Source: Sporomusaceae bacterium
GTDB taxonomy: Bacteria; Bacillota; Negativicutes; Acidaminococcales; JAJUGR01
DNA length: 64,000 bases
NCBI GenBank assembly: GCA_029265905.1
Contig: JAJUGR010000001.1
Coordinates: 48,118-112,117 of the forward strand
Direction of reading: 5' to 3'
The notes below the pieces were generated by a model, which was not told the DNA's origin, made no database searches, and was given only the letters and a program-made list of their open reading frames with translations. Of the stretch, positions 42,149-51,380 are shown in pieces (position 1 is the stretch's first letter; the number at the start of each line of letters is the position of its first letter). Made by a program: the position numbers and the translations under genes.

Positions 42149-43669
42149 ATGAATTCAACTTTTACCGGCATCAATATCGCCTCGCGGGGCCTGTATGCCA
42201 GCCAGGCCGGCTTGTCGGTCACGACGGACAACGTCAGCAATGCGAACACAGACGGCTATTCGCGGCAGACGGTCACGCAGACGGCCGTCACGCCGGCGGC
42301 GGTGTACAGCAGCAATGCGGTGCTCGGCAACGGCGTGGAGGTGACGGCGATCGACCAGGAGCGCGACGCTTTTTTAGACCAGCGCTACTGGAAGGAGAAC
42401 AGCCGCCTGGGGGAGTGGGAGACGAAGACCAATACTCTGACGGAAATCGAGGAGCTGATGAACAACACGACCAACAGCACCGGCTTCAGCACGATTTTCG
42501 ACGACTTCTACTCCGCTCTTGAGACGCTGACGACCAACCCGAGTGATAGCGCCACGCGCTCGGAGGTGCAGGAATACGGCGCGGCGATTTGCCAGTACTT
42601 GAACGAGACTTCGTCGCGCCTGACGGAGATTCAGGCGGACCTGAACGCCTCCGTTAAGACGACGGTCGATGAGATCAATTCCTACGCTGAGCAGATCGCT
42701 GACTTAAACCAGCGCATCAATTCGGTGCTGGCGACGGGCGGCAACGCCAATACGCTTAAGGACCAGTGCGCGTTGCTGGTGGACAGCCTGACTGAACTGA
42801 CTGCCTGCGACGTGACGGTGACGGACGACAGCCTGACGATCCAGATTGGCGGCAGCACGCTGGTGGACGGCGAGCGCTGCAACCGGCTGACGGTTGTGGC
42901 CGACAGCAGCAACAGCGATTATTACGCGGTGCAGTGGGAAGCGACGGGCAGCGCCGCTACGATCACCGGCGGCGCGCTGAAGGCGGAGCTGGACTTGCGC
43001 GACGGGGACGGGACGGACGCCGGCTATAAAGGGATTAATTATTATACTGATCAATTGGACACCTTCGCGCAAACGTTCGCCAAGGCGTTCAACGAAGGCG
43101 TGCTGGCCGACACGTCGGTCACCACATACGAATCAGCTGGACATGCGGACGGCTACACGGCCGACGGCGCGACCGGCGTGCGGTTTTTTACGTATGACGA
43201 TATCGCTTCAGATGAGCTGGCGGCCGACATCGCCGCTAGCGGCTTGGACGCTGCCTATGCCAACGTCACGGCGGCGAACATCTCCCTGTCGGCGGAAGTG
43301 GCGGCGGATGTCGACAATATCGCTGCCTCCTCGAGCGCGGACGAAACGGAGAACAGCGGCGTCGCCAGCAGCCTTATCGACATGCTGGAGGATGCGGCGA
43401 TGTTCAGCAAGGGCACACCGGGCGACTTTTACAACGCGATCATCAGCACACTGGCGACGGACAGCTCGGCCGCCGAGCGGCGCAGCGAAAGCTACAGCAG
43501 CATCGTGGACCAGCTGAGCGACCGCCGCGCGTCGGTGTCCGGCGTCGACACCAACGAGGAGACGGCCTATATGACGCAGTACCAGGCGGCCTACGAGGCG
43601 TCGGCGCAGATGGTTTCCGTGTGGAGCGATGTGCTGGCCGTGACGATCAACATGACAAATAACGATTAA
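42149..43669 (+). CDS. flgK: Flagellar hook-associated protein FlgK, paralogue 2
   Basis: A 506-residue FlgK paralogue with IASRGLYASQAGLSVTTDNV, NANTDGYSRQTV, YAEQIADLNQRINSVLATGG and the C-terminal AYMTQYQAAYEASAQMVSVW. The two FlgK proteins are clearly alike at the ends but differ in the middle, so the duplication is not recent. GAGGTGAGG precedes the ATG. It overlaps the reading frame region before flgL by its TAATGG stop. Both copies look intact. Confidence 0.9.
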   Translation: MNSTFTGINIASRGLYASQAGLSVTTDNVSNANTDGYSRQTVTQTAVTPAAVYSSNAVLGNGVEVTAIDQERDAFLDQRYWKENSRLGEWETKTNTLTEIEELMNNTTNSTGFSTIFDDFYSALETLTTNPSDSATRSEVQEYGAAICQYLNETSSRLTEIQADLNASVKTTVDEINSYAEQIADLNQRINSVLATGGNANTLKDQCALLVDSLTELTACDVTVTDDSLTIQIGGSTLVDGERCNRLTVVADSSNSDYYAVQWEATGSAATITGGALKAELDLRDGDGTDAGYKGINYYTDQLDTFAQTFAKAFNEGVLADTSVTTYESAGHADGYTADGATGVRFFTYDDIASDELAADIAASGLDAAYANVTAANISLSAEVAADVDNIAASSSADETENSGVASSLIDMLEDAAMFSKGTPGDFYNAIISTLATDSSAAERRSESYSSIVDQLSDRRASVSGVDTNEETAYMTQYQAAYEASAQMVSVWSDVLAVTINMTNND

Positions 43670-43692
43670 TGGGCAAGCAAGGAGGCGGCGGG

Positions 43693-44751
43693 ATGCGGAT
43701 TACCAACAGCATGCTGGTGACGAACACGATCAGGAATATCGCTAGCAACACGAAACGTCTGGCTGAGGCGTCGGAGCGCCAGTCGACGCAGTCGAAGATT
43801 TCTTTGCCGTCGGACGACCCGACGGTGGCGACGAACGCCGTCAAGTACCGCAACTACGTGTCGACGGTGGCGCAGTACCAGGAGAATGTCGATAATGCGA
43901 TCTCCTGGATGAGCGTCACCGAGGGAGCGATCAGCGACCTGAGCGACGTCGTGCAGGAACTGCGCGACAAGACGGTGCAGGCGGCCAACGGCACGATGAG
44001 CGACGATGATTTGGCGGCGATCAAAAGCGAAGTTGAGCAATTGAAAGAAGCGGCGATCGAGATTTTGAACACGTCATACGCCGGACGCTACGTCTTCGCC
44101 GGCTATGCGGCGGATGCGGCGCCGTTTGGTACGACGAGCGTAACGGTGGGCGGCGAGACGGTCGACAAAGTGACGTTCCGGGAGCAGATCGTGAACCTGG
44201 GCGGACCCGTGTCCGGTGACCTGGATGCGACGGAACTGGAAAGTACTTACGCGGCGGAGGCGGCCAACGCTTACGATGCCGCCTCCGCCGCCCAGCCGAT
44301 TAAGTACAACATCGGGTTTGGCAGCGAGATCGCGGTGAATGTCGAAGGACAGGACCTCGTCACAAACGCGGAGGGAACGAATTTGTTCGATACGATCGAC
44401 AAGCTGCTGTTGGGGCTGGACGGGCAAACGAGCTATCAGACGCTTGACGCAGCCGGGAAGGCAACGACGACGGCGTTTGCGCTGACGGATGTGCTGGGCG
44501 ACCTGGACGCCGGGCTCAGCCAGATTTCTGCAGTCTGGGCCGACCTGGGGGCGCGGGAGAACTACGCCAAACTGGCGAAAAACCGCTTGAGCGACGACGC
44601 GACCGTGTACACGACGCTGATGTCAAACAACGAGGACGTCGACATTGCGGAAGCGACGACCGACGTGTCGACGGCCCAGACCGTCTACGACGCGTCGCTC
44701 ACGGTCGGCGCCAAGGCGATCACCAAGACGCTGCTCGATTACATCGTTTAA
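43693..44751 (+). CDS. flgL: Flagellar hook-associated protein FlgL
   Basis: A 352-residue HAP3 protein, joining hook to filament. Typical N-terminus MRITNSMLVTNTIRNIASNT and QSTQSKISLPSDDPTVATNA; C-terminal flagellin-like helix (ENYAKLAKNRLSDDATVY). ATG 43693 lies 7 nt after GGAGG; the ATG at 43669 overlaps the flgK stop and has no site. Confidence 0.92.
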   Translation: MRITNSMLVTNTIRNIASNTKRLAEASERQSTQSKISLPSDDPTVATNAVKYRNYVSTVAQYQENVDNAISWMSVTEGAISDLSDVVQELRDKTVQAANGTMSDDDLAAIKSEVEQLKEAAIEILNTSYAGRYVFAGYAADAAPFGTTSVTVGGETVDKVTFREQIVNLGGPVSGDLDATELESTYAAEAANAYDAASAAQPIKYNIGFGSEIAVNVEGQDLVTNAEGTNLFDTIDKLLLGLDGQTSYQTLDAAGKATTTAFALTDVLGDLDAGLSQISAVWADLGARENYAKLAKNRLSDDATVYTTLMSNNEDVDIAEATTDVSTAQTVYDASLTVGAKAITKTLLDYIV

Positions 44752-44782
44752 TACGGCATGAGGCAACAAAGGGGGCAACGGG

Positions 44783-46723
44783 ATGTCGAGTTCTTCCTCA
44801 AGTTCAGTTAGCGCCACGACCGTCAACGGCACGACCCGCTTCAGCGGTCTGTCCTCCGGGATTGACGTCGATTCCCTGGTTGAGGAGCTGATGACGGCCG
44901 AGTCGGCGAAGCTGGATAAAATGAAGCAACAGCAGCAACTGGCGACCTGGAAACAGGAACAGTACCGGGAAATCATCACTGATATCACGGACTTTGTCGA
45001 TACCTACCTCGACTTGACTTCTTCCGACAGCATTTTAAAGCAGAGCAATTTTTTGCAGTTCAGCGTCGAATGCGACAGCACGGCGGTTGCGGCGGTCGCT
45101 ACGGCGAGCGCCGCGGCCGGCAGCCATAAGCTTACTGTCAGCCAGCTGGCGACGGGCGCGACGCAAGCCAGCGCCACGAGCGTAACGCAGGCCGTGACGG
45201 GATCATCTGCCGTCAGCGATTTTACCGCCTTGGAAGGCACATCGTTTACGATCACGGTCGACGGGACGACGCGGATGGTGTCGTTTGACGACGCTTACAG
45301 CGGCTCGACGTACGAAGAGGCGATCCAGTATGTGCAGGACGCCGTCGACGAGGCCGTAGGCGCGGGCAAAGTCGTTATCAGCACGGTCGACGGCACGGAT
45401 GCGACCGCCCTGACCTTGGCCGCGGCCGACGACAGCGGCGTGAGCAGCATTGCGGTCGCTGACGCGTCCTCAAACAGCGCGTTCAGCGCCCTGGGGTTCG
45501 ACAGCAGTTCGAATTTATCGAACCGCCTGAGCACTTCCGACACGCTGGGCGAAGTCGCTTCCAAACTGGCGTCGGGAACCAGTTTTTTGAGTGCGGACGG
45601 CGAAATCGAATTTGCAATCAACGGACAGACCTTCACCTTCGACGAAGACGACACGCTCAGCGACATGATCAGCACTGTTAACAAGGATGCGACGGCTAAC
45701 GTGACAATGGTGTACGACGAAAATATGGATCAGTTGATCATCTCCGCCGACGAGACCGGGGCCGGCAGGACGCTTGCCGTTGCTGACACGAGCGGGACGT
45801 TTTTTTCTTCGCTGTTGAGCACGTATACGGCCGGGGTTGATGCCAAGGTGGAACTTGACGGCACCGCGCTGACGCGCAGCGCCAATACGTTTACGGAGGC
45901 CGGCATCACCTATACGCTGAGCAAGGTGACGACGGAAAGCGCCGAGGTGGACGTGTCGCAGGATACGGACGCCGTTTATGACGTCATCAACAATTTTGTC
46001 ACGGCTTACAACAAACTGCTTGAGACGATCAACGGCAAACTTGACGAAGAGTATGACAGCGACTATCCGCCGCTGACAGAAGCGCAGGAAGAGGAAATGT
46101 CGGATACGGAGATCGAAAGCTGGAACGAACAGGCGCAGACGGGGTTGTTGGCCAACGATATGACTCTGTCGGCGATGATCAGGAAAATGCGGACGGCAGT
46201 CATGTCTTCCGTGTCCGGCGTGACGGATACGCTGACGAGCATCGGCATCACGACCAGCACGTACACCGAGCAGGGCAAGCTGCACATTGACGAGGACACG
46301 CTGAAAGCGGCGATCGCCGAGGATCCGGAAGCGATCAAGAGCCTGTTCACCCAGTCGTCCGCATCCTATTCGGGCACGACGACGGTGCGCACGCTGACAA
46401 GCAGCGAGCGGTCGGTGCGGACGAGCGAGGAGGGGATCGCCTACAAGCTCTACGACATTCTGCAGGATTACGTCGGCACGATCCGCGACACCAGCGGCAA
46501 CAAGGGCCTGCTGCTCGAAAAGGCCGGTATGGAAAACGACACGTCCGACACGGACAATTCGCTGACGACGCAGCTTGAGAGCCTGGCGGACAAGATTGAG
46601 GCGGAAGAAGAGCGTTTGGATGAAGTGGAGGATTGGTATTACGACAAGTTCACGGCGATGGAGACGGCTTTGTCGACGCTCTCGAGCCAGTATTCGATCA
46701 TCTCCTCGTTTGCGTCGTGTTAG
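44783..46723 (+). CDS. fliD: Flagellar filament cap protein FliD
   Basis: A 646-residue HAP2 capping protein. N-terminal FSGLSSGIDVDSLVEELMTA and the coiled helix KLDKMKQQQQLATWKQEQYR; C-terminal domain with NNFVTAYNKLLETIN, LTSIGITTSTYTEQGKLHID and the closing coiled coil LADKIEAEEERLDEVEDWYY. ATG follows AAGGGGG. Usually followed by fliS; none is seen here, and a small chaperone-like gene takes that place. Confidence 0.94.
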   Translation: MSSSSSSSVSATTVNGTTRFSGLSSGIDVDSLVEELMTAESAKLDKMKQQQQLATWKQEQYREIITDITDFVDTYLDLTSSDSILKQSNFLQFSVECDSTAVAAVATASAAAGSHKLTVSQLATGATQASATSVTQAVTGSSAVSDFTALEGTSFTITVDGTTRMVSFDDAYSGSTYEEAIQYVQDAVDEAVGAGKVVISTVDGTDATALTLAAADDSGVSSIAVADASSNSAFSALGFDSSSNLSNRLSTSDTLGEVASKLASGTSFLSADGEIEFAINGQTFTFDEDDTLSDMISTVNKDATANVTMVYDENMDQLIISADETGAGRTLAVADTSGTFFSSLLSTYTAGVDAKVELDGTALTRSANTFTEAGITYTLSKVTTESAEVDVSQDTDAVYDVINNFVTAYNKLLETINGKLDEEYDSDYPPLTEAQEEEMSDTEIESWNEQAQTGLLANDMTLSAMIRKMRTAVMSSVSGVTDTLTSIGITTSTYTEQGKLHIDEDTLKAAIAEDPEAIKSLFTQSSASYSGTTTVRTLTSSERSVRTSEEGIAYKLYDILQDYVGTIRDTSGNKGLLLEKAGMENDTSDTDNSLTTQLESLADKIEAEEERLDEVEDWYYDKFTAMETALSTLSSQYSIISSFASC

Positions 46724-46741
46724 GCAAGGCGGTGAAGACAA

Positions 46742-47155
46742 GTGGACCGGGAAAATGACTTGAGCGGGCTGCTGGCAGCCAAGCTGGCGCGCTTGGAAGC
46801 AATCGGCGCGATGACAAAGACGCTGATCCGCTTTGCGCGCCAGCAGAAAACGAAGGGGCTGCTGCGGGTTTTAAACAAGCGGGGGCGGGCTCTGGAGGAG
46901 ATTGTTGCCATCAACGCCGTCCTGGCGAAACCGGGGGCGGCCGCCCCTGCGGCGAACGCCGCGCTACTGGAAGAGATTGCGGCGAAGGAGCGGGAAATCG
47001 TCGCCGACAACCACGAACTGACACGCGCGGCCCGCTTGTGTTACCAGGAAATCAAAGACGGCCTGCGCCGCCTGCGGGAGCACCGGAAAGTGCGCACGGC
47101 CTATGACCTGCAGGGCATCAACTGGGCTGGGCGGCGCATCAATTACTGTAAGTGA
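46742..47155 (+). CDS. Probable flagellar export chaperone (FlgN/FliT-like)
   Basis: A 137-residue, charged, almost entirely helical protein (LAAKLARLEAIGAMTKTLIR; KRGRALEEIVAINAVLAK; LLEEIAAKEREIVADNHELT). GTG 46742 follows GGCGGTGAAG. It lies 18 nt after fliD, where FliT or FlgN chaperones for FliD/FlgK/FlgL are expected, and size and helical pattern agree. No decisive motif is visible, so the assignment rests mainly on position. Confidence 0.55.
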   Translation: MDRENDLSGLLAAKLARLEAIGAMTKTLIRFARQQKTKGLLRVLNKRGRALEEIVAINAVLAKPGAAAPAANAALLEEIAAKEREIVADNHELTRAARLCYQEIKDGLRRLREHRKVRTAYDLQGINWAGRRINYCK

Positions 47156-47192
47156 GGAAAAGCAGCATAACAGTGTTAATGCGGCATAGTCT

Positions 47193-47229
47193 AAGGCGGA
47201 CGTCCAACGGCGTCTGCCTTTTCCTTTTC
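47193..47229 (+). terminator. Terminator of the flagellar gene group
   Basis: AAGGC-GGACG with CGTC-T-GCCTT (47193-47220), then TTCCTTTTC. Ends the flgD-to-chaperone run. Confidence 0.75.
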
Positions 47230-47325
47230 TTTGGAAATTGTCACCGTTTTGTCATGTTCGCGACACAAAAATGACGCATTTGGGCGCTATAATTAGCAGT
47301 AATCGAACTGAGGGGGTATCCAACC

Positions 47326-48147
47326 ATGCAACAATCGAACCAGCAAGCGGGCAGCCGCGGTCCTATCTTTAAGCGCGACGTGGCGGCCAACCGGTACGAA
47401 TTGAAATGCGCCAACCAGAAAGCAACTAATGACGGCCGTCAGGCGGCCCAAAAGCTGCAATGGCTGCGCAGTGCGGTGCAACTGGCGTTTTTGGCCTTGC
47501 TGGCCGGCGGCTTGTACGGCGCCGTTCGGCCGGCATTTGTCGCGCTGATGCCGTTGGCCTTTTTGGCGGGCAATTATTTTTGCGGCTGGATTTGTCCGTT
47601 CGGCACGGCACAGGAGCTGCTGGGCCGGCTTGGCGCGCTGCTGGTAAAGGGCAAATTGAAAATGCCGCCTGCTTTGCAGCGCTATCTGCAGTTTTCCCGC
47701 TATGTCCTGGCGGCCATTATCCTGTCGCATGTCGCGCAGTCGCTTGTTGATCTGTCGGCCATCAATGCCTATAAGACGTTTATGCGGGCCATGACCGGCA
47801 ATGTTGCTCAGACGGCGGCACTGGTAATTTTGGGGAGCTTTTTGGTAATTGCGCTCTTTTTTGAACGGCCGTTCTGCAATTATTGCTGCACGGAGGGTGT
47901 CCGCTTCGGCGTGCTGAGCCTGGGCCGGCTGGTGACGATCAAGCGCAGCTCGGACAAGTGCGTTAACTGCCGGTTGTGCGACAAGGCCTGCCCGATGAAC
48001 CTTTCGGTGGCTGGCGTCAAGGCAGTTCGCCATGCCCAGTGCATCAACTGCTTTCAATGCTTGGCCGCCTGCCCGGTTGGCGCGCTGGAATACGGCAAGA
48101 TCAGCCTTAAGCGGAAGCGATTGGCGGGCGCGGAAGCCGATTCCTAG
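47326..48147 (+). CDS. NapH/NosR-like membrane polyferredoxin
   Basis: A 273-residue inner-membrane iron-sulfur protein. About four membrane helices are seen. Conserved CGWICPFGTAQELL and PFCNYCCTEG cysteine motifs lie at membrane faces, followed by two ferredoxin-type [4Fe-4S] motifs at the C-terminus (CVNCRLCDKACPMNL and CINCFQCLAACPVGAL). Such proteins pass electrons across the membrane to reductases. No partner reductase adjoins. ATG follows GAGGGGGT. Confidence 0.85.
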   Translation: MQQSNQQAGSRGPIFKRDVAANRYELKCANQKATNDGRQAAQKLQWLRSAVQLAFLALLAGGLYGAVRPAFVALMPLAFLAGNYFCGWICPFGTAQELLGRLGALLVKGKLKMPPALQRYLQFSRYVLAAIILSHVAQSLVDLSAINAYKTFMRAMTGNVAQTAALVILGSFLVIALFFERPFCNYCCTEGVRFGVLSLGRLVTIKRSSDKCVNCRLCDKACPMNLSVAGVKAVRHAQCINCFQCLAACPVGALEYGKISLKRKRLAGAEADS

Positions 48148-48265
48148 AAGAATCAAAGTTGAAAAAGGTAGAATAAGTAAGCGCGATTGAGCGCAACGGC
48201 GGCGGGAACGGAATTCGTCCCAGACGGCGAGGCGCGGATGATCATGCAGCTAGGGGGAGAGCAGC

Positions 48266-49531
48266 TTGAGACTAGTGAAGAGACATGCCCAAAAAGGCGG
48301 CGCTGTTTTGCTTGGCCTGTGCCTGGCGCTTTGGAGCACGGCAGCCCTTGCCGCCCCGCTCACGGCGGAGGACGCCGTCAGACTGGCGCTGGAAAACCAT
48401 CTGGACATCAAAAAGGCTGTCAACGGCCGACTGCAGGCTGCCGAGGCGCTGCGGAGCGTCAAAGGCGCCAAGGGGTTGACGATTGACGCCTCCAATACGG
48501 CTTACTTGAAGACACCGGGACAGTCAGATACAAACAACAGCACCGATCTCACTTTTTCGATTCCACTGTACAGCGGCGGCAAAAATGAAGCCAATATTGC
48601 CATTGCCCAAACCGACGTTGACAGCGCTGCGCTTGCGCTCGCCAAAACCAGGCAGGATGTGCGTTTGTCCGCTCTGGTGGCCTACTATGACGCGCAGCAA
48701 GCGTTTAAAGCCGTCCAGGTTGACCAGGAGAGCGTCGACAACTACAGCCGGCATTTGGACAACGTCAAGGCGCAGTATGCGGTCGGCAACCTGCCCAAAT
48801 CCGATGTGCTGCGCTCGGAAGTCGAATTGGCTGATGCGCAGCAGGCGCTGCTGAAGGCGGAGAACGCGTATGCCGTGGCCATGAACAAACTGCGCGACGT
48901 CATCCGCTGGGGTAGCGACGAAGCGTTTGAACTGGCGCCGGACTTCGCCTACGTCCCGTTTGCCGACAGCCAGGCGGCGTGCGTGGCCTATGCCAAGGAC
49001 AACCGGCCTGATTTGAAGCAATATGATCTCGCGATCAAGGCGGCGGAACAAAACGTTGCGTTGGCCAAGGCGGGCAAGCGGCCTACGGTATCGCTGACGG
49101 CGGGAGTCGGCTGGCAAAATCGGCTGCTGCCCAGGCAGGTTGATGACGAACTGCAGGTGGGCGTGATGACGAACTGGAACCTGTATGACAGTCAGGCAAC
49201 AGCCGGCAAAATCAACAAAGCCCAGCTGGCCGTCGAAGCGGCCAGGCTGGACCGGGAAGCGCACGCCGATTCAATCGTACTGGCGGTCAAGGAGTATTAC
49301 CTGGGCTTGCGCGAGGCACAAAAGCGGCTGGCGACGAGCGAAACGGCCATCCGCTTGGCGGAAGAAGACTATTTTATTGCCGAGACGAAATACCGGGTCG
49401 GCGCGGGTGTGCTGCTGGATGTGCTTGATGCGCAGTTGGCCCTGAGCACGGCGCGCAATAATTACATTTCAGCTCAGCATGATTATGCAACCTGCATGGC
49501 CGAGCTGAAGCATGCCATGGGCAAGGAATAG
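48266..49531 (+). CDS. tolC: TolC-family outer-membrane efflux protein
   Basis: A 421-residue outer-membrane channel of the TolC family. A signal peptide (residues about 10-29, cleavage after ALA) is followed by two OEP repeats (LTAEDAVRLALENHLDIKKA; AYAKDNRPDLKQYDLAIKAA) with typical long alpha-hairpins. TTG 48266 lies 5 nt after GGGGGAGA; I see no better start. It begins a four-gene efflux operon with an adaptor, an ATPase and a permease. Confidence 0.9.
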   Translation: MRLVKRHAQKGGAVLLGLCLALWSTAALAAPLTAEDAVRLALENHLDIKKAVNGRLQAAEALRSVKGAKGLTIDASNTAYLKTPGQSDTNNSTDLTFSIPLYSGGKNEANIAIAQTDVDSAALALAKTRQDVRLSALVAYYDAQQAFKAVQVDQESVDNYSRHLDNVKAQYAVGNLPKSDVLRSEVELADAQQALLKAENAYAVAMNKLRDVIRWGSDEAFELAPDFAYVPFADSQAACVAYAKDNRPDLKQYDLAIKAAEQNVALAKAGKRPTVSLTAGVGWQNRLLPRQVDDELQVGVMTNWNLYDSQATAGKINKAQLAVEAARLDREAHADSIVLAVKEYYLGLREAQKRLATSETAIRLAEEDYFIAETKYRVGAGVLLDVLDAQLALSTARNNYISAQHDYATCMAELKHAMGKE

Positions 49532-49542
49532 GAGGCGGCAAC

Positions 49543-50679
49543 ATGCTGAAAAAAGCCAGCAAGGTTTGGATCGCAGTGGGGTTGGTTGTTCTCGCGGCGC
49601 TGGGCGGCGCGTGGCATTACTATCAAGCGCAAACGGCCAAGAACGCACCGAAGCAGGAGACGGTAACGGCGATCCGGGGACAAATTATTTCTTCTGTAGC
49701 GGCGACCGGGACGATCAAGCCGGTCGATTCCGTCGACGTTTCCGCCGAGGTGTCGGCACGGGTCAAGGAAATCAAGGTCAAGGAAAATGATTACGTGACG
49801 GTCGGCCAGGTGCTGGCGATTCTGGACGGCAAAACGCTGGAAACGACGCTGGAAAAGGCGCAATACGATTTGAATACGAAAGCCTCGACCTATCGGCGCG
49901 TGCAAAGCCTGCACGCTATCGGGGCCAAGTCGGATGCCGACCTGGAGGCGGCGCGGCTGGATTATCAAACGGCGGCCGCCAATTACGACGAAGCCAGCTC
50001 GAATGTGTCGAAAACGACGGTTGTTTCGCCGATGTCCGGCATGGTGCTCGGCGAGCCGGTTTCGATCGGCACGATGGTCACGACCGGCGTCAATAATCCG
50101 ACCGTCATCATGATGATCGGCGATGTGTCGAAAAAGCAAGTGAAGGTCAAGGTCGACGAGACCGATATCGGCAAGGTGCAGGTGGGGCAGGCGGCGACCT
50201 TCACGGTTGACGCCTATCAAAACAAGACCTTTACCGGAACGGTGACTAAGATCGGCCAGTTGTCGACGAGCACGACGACGCTCTCGCCGTCTTCCGCCAG
50301 TTCGTCATCGTCCTCCTCCAGTTCTTCTTCCTCGAGCAGCACCGTCATCTACTACTACGTGACGCTGGCGCTTGACGATCCGGATAATCTGCTGAAGGTC
50401 GACATGACGGCGCGCGTGACAATTAAAACGGGCGAGAAAAACGATGCGCTCCTAATTCCGTTGTCGGCCTTGAAAACAAGCGCCAGCGGCCAGTATGTGG
50501 CGGTGCTGCGCGACGGCGGCAAGACGGAGAATGTGCCGGTGACGGTCGGCTTGAGCAGCAATGAGTACGTCGAGGTGCTGGGCGGCGTGCAGGAAGGCGA
50601 CAAACTGGTGGTTTCTTTTGCGAAGTCGCAGACGTCCGCTTCGACTAAGAAAAACAGCGGCCCGCCGCCGCATCTGTAA
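49543..50679 (+). CDS. macA: MacA-like periplasmic adaptor with poly-serine insert
   Basis: A 378-residue membrane-fusion protein. N-terminal anchor (residues 7-27), then lipoyl-like and hairpin segments (VSAEVSARVKEIKVKENDYV; VVSPMSGMVLGEPVSIGTMV) and beta-barrel parts. Around residues 246-265 there is a serine-only run (about 14 consecutive Ser within PSSASS...STV) encoded by mixed Ser codons, sitting in the beta-barrel region. It links the TolC channel to the MacB-type permease. Confidence 0.9.
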   Translation: MLKKASKVWIAVGLVVLAALGGAWHYYQAQTAKNAPKQETVTAIRGQIISSVAATGTIKPVDSVDVSAEVSARVKEIKVKENDYVTVGQVLAILDGKTLETTLEKAQYDLNTKASTYRRVQSLHAIGAKSDADLEAARLDYQTAAANYDEASSNVSKTTVVSPMSGMVLGEPVSIGTMVTTGVNNPTVIMMIGDVSKKQVKVKVDETDIGKVQVGQAATFTVDAYQNKTFTGTVTKIGQLSTSTTTLSPSSASSSSSSSSSSSSSSTVIYYYVTLALDDPDNLLKVDMTARVTIKTGEKNDALLIPLSALKTSASGQYVAVLRDGGKTENVPVTVGLSSNEYVEVLGGVQEGDKLVVSFAKSQTSASTKKNSGPPPHL

Positions 50680-50694
50680 GAAGGGGGAGCGGCG

Positions 50695-51375
50695 ATGGGG
50701 ATTTTGTTGAAGGATATTACCAAACAATATACGATCGGCGACGAGACGGTCGCGGCCTTGGCCGGCATTTCGCTTGAAGTGCGCGACGGGGAGTTCATTG
50801 CGATCATGGGGCCGTCCGGTTCCGGCAAATCAACCTTGATGAATATTTTGGGCTGCCTGGACCGGCCGACCGCCGGTTCTTATGTCCTCGACGGACAGGA
50901 AGTGGCGACCCTGGGCGATGACGATCTGGCCAGAACACGCAACAAGCGCATCGGCTTTGTCTTTCAAAATTTCAACCTGCTGTCGCGGATGACGGCTCTC
51001 GACAACGTCGCCTTGCCGCAGGTGTACGCCCGGGTGGGCGAGAAAGAGCGGCTGGAAAAAGCGGCGGCGCTCTTGGACGCCGTCGGACTGGGGGCGCGCA
51101 AGCAGCACATGCCAAATGAACTCTCCGGCGGGCAGCGGCAGCGGGTGGCGATTGCCCGGGCGCTGGTCAATGACCCGAGCATTGTGATGGCGGACGAACC
51201 GACGGGGAATCTGGACACCCGTTCGAGCGTCGAGATTATGCGCCTGTTCGAGACGCTCCACGTTCAGGGAAAAACGATCATTTTGGTTACGCATGAACCG
51301 GAGATTGCCGCGTACGCCAAACGCGTCATCACGGTGCGAGACGGCTTGGTGCTCAGCGACGAGAAAAAGGAGTGA
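50695..51375 (+). CDS. MacB/LolD-type ABC ATPase
   Basis: A 226-residue ATPase of the MacB/LolD class. Walker A GPSGSGKSTLMNILG, Q-loop VFQNFNLL, signature LSGGQRQRVAIARAL, Walker B VMADEPTGNLD. ATG follows AAGGGGGAG. In E. coli MacB the ATPase is fused to the permease; here it is separate. Confidence 0.94.
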   Translation: MGILLKDITKQYTIGDETVAALAGISLEVRDGEFIAIMGPSGSGKSTLMNILGCLDRPTAGSYVLDGQEVATLGDDDLARTRNKRIGFVFQNFNLLSRMTALDNVALPQVYARVGEKERLEKAAALLDAVGLGARKQHMPNELSGGQRQRVAIARALVNDPSIVMADEPTGNLDTRSSVEIMRLFETLHVQGKTIILVTHEPEIAAYAKRVITVRDGLVLSDEKKE

Positions 51376-51380
51376 GGCGC

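Noticed and set aside
42149..43669. Second flgK as a degraded pseudogene
   Set aside because: The frame is intact, has a good ribosome-binding site, and both conserved ends are present.
45515..46741. 408-codon minus-strand frame inside fliD
   Set aside because: Shadow of fliD; rich in Arg and His with no recognisable domain.
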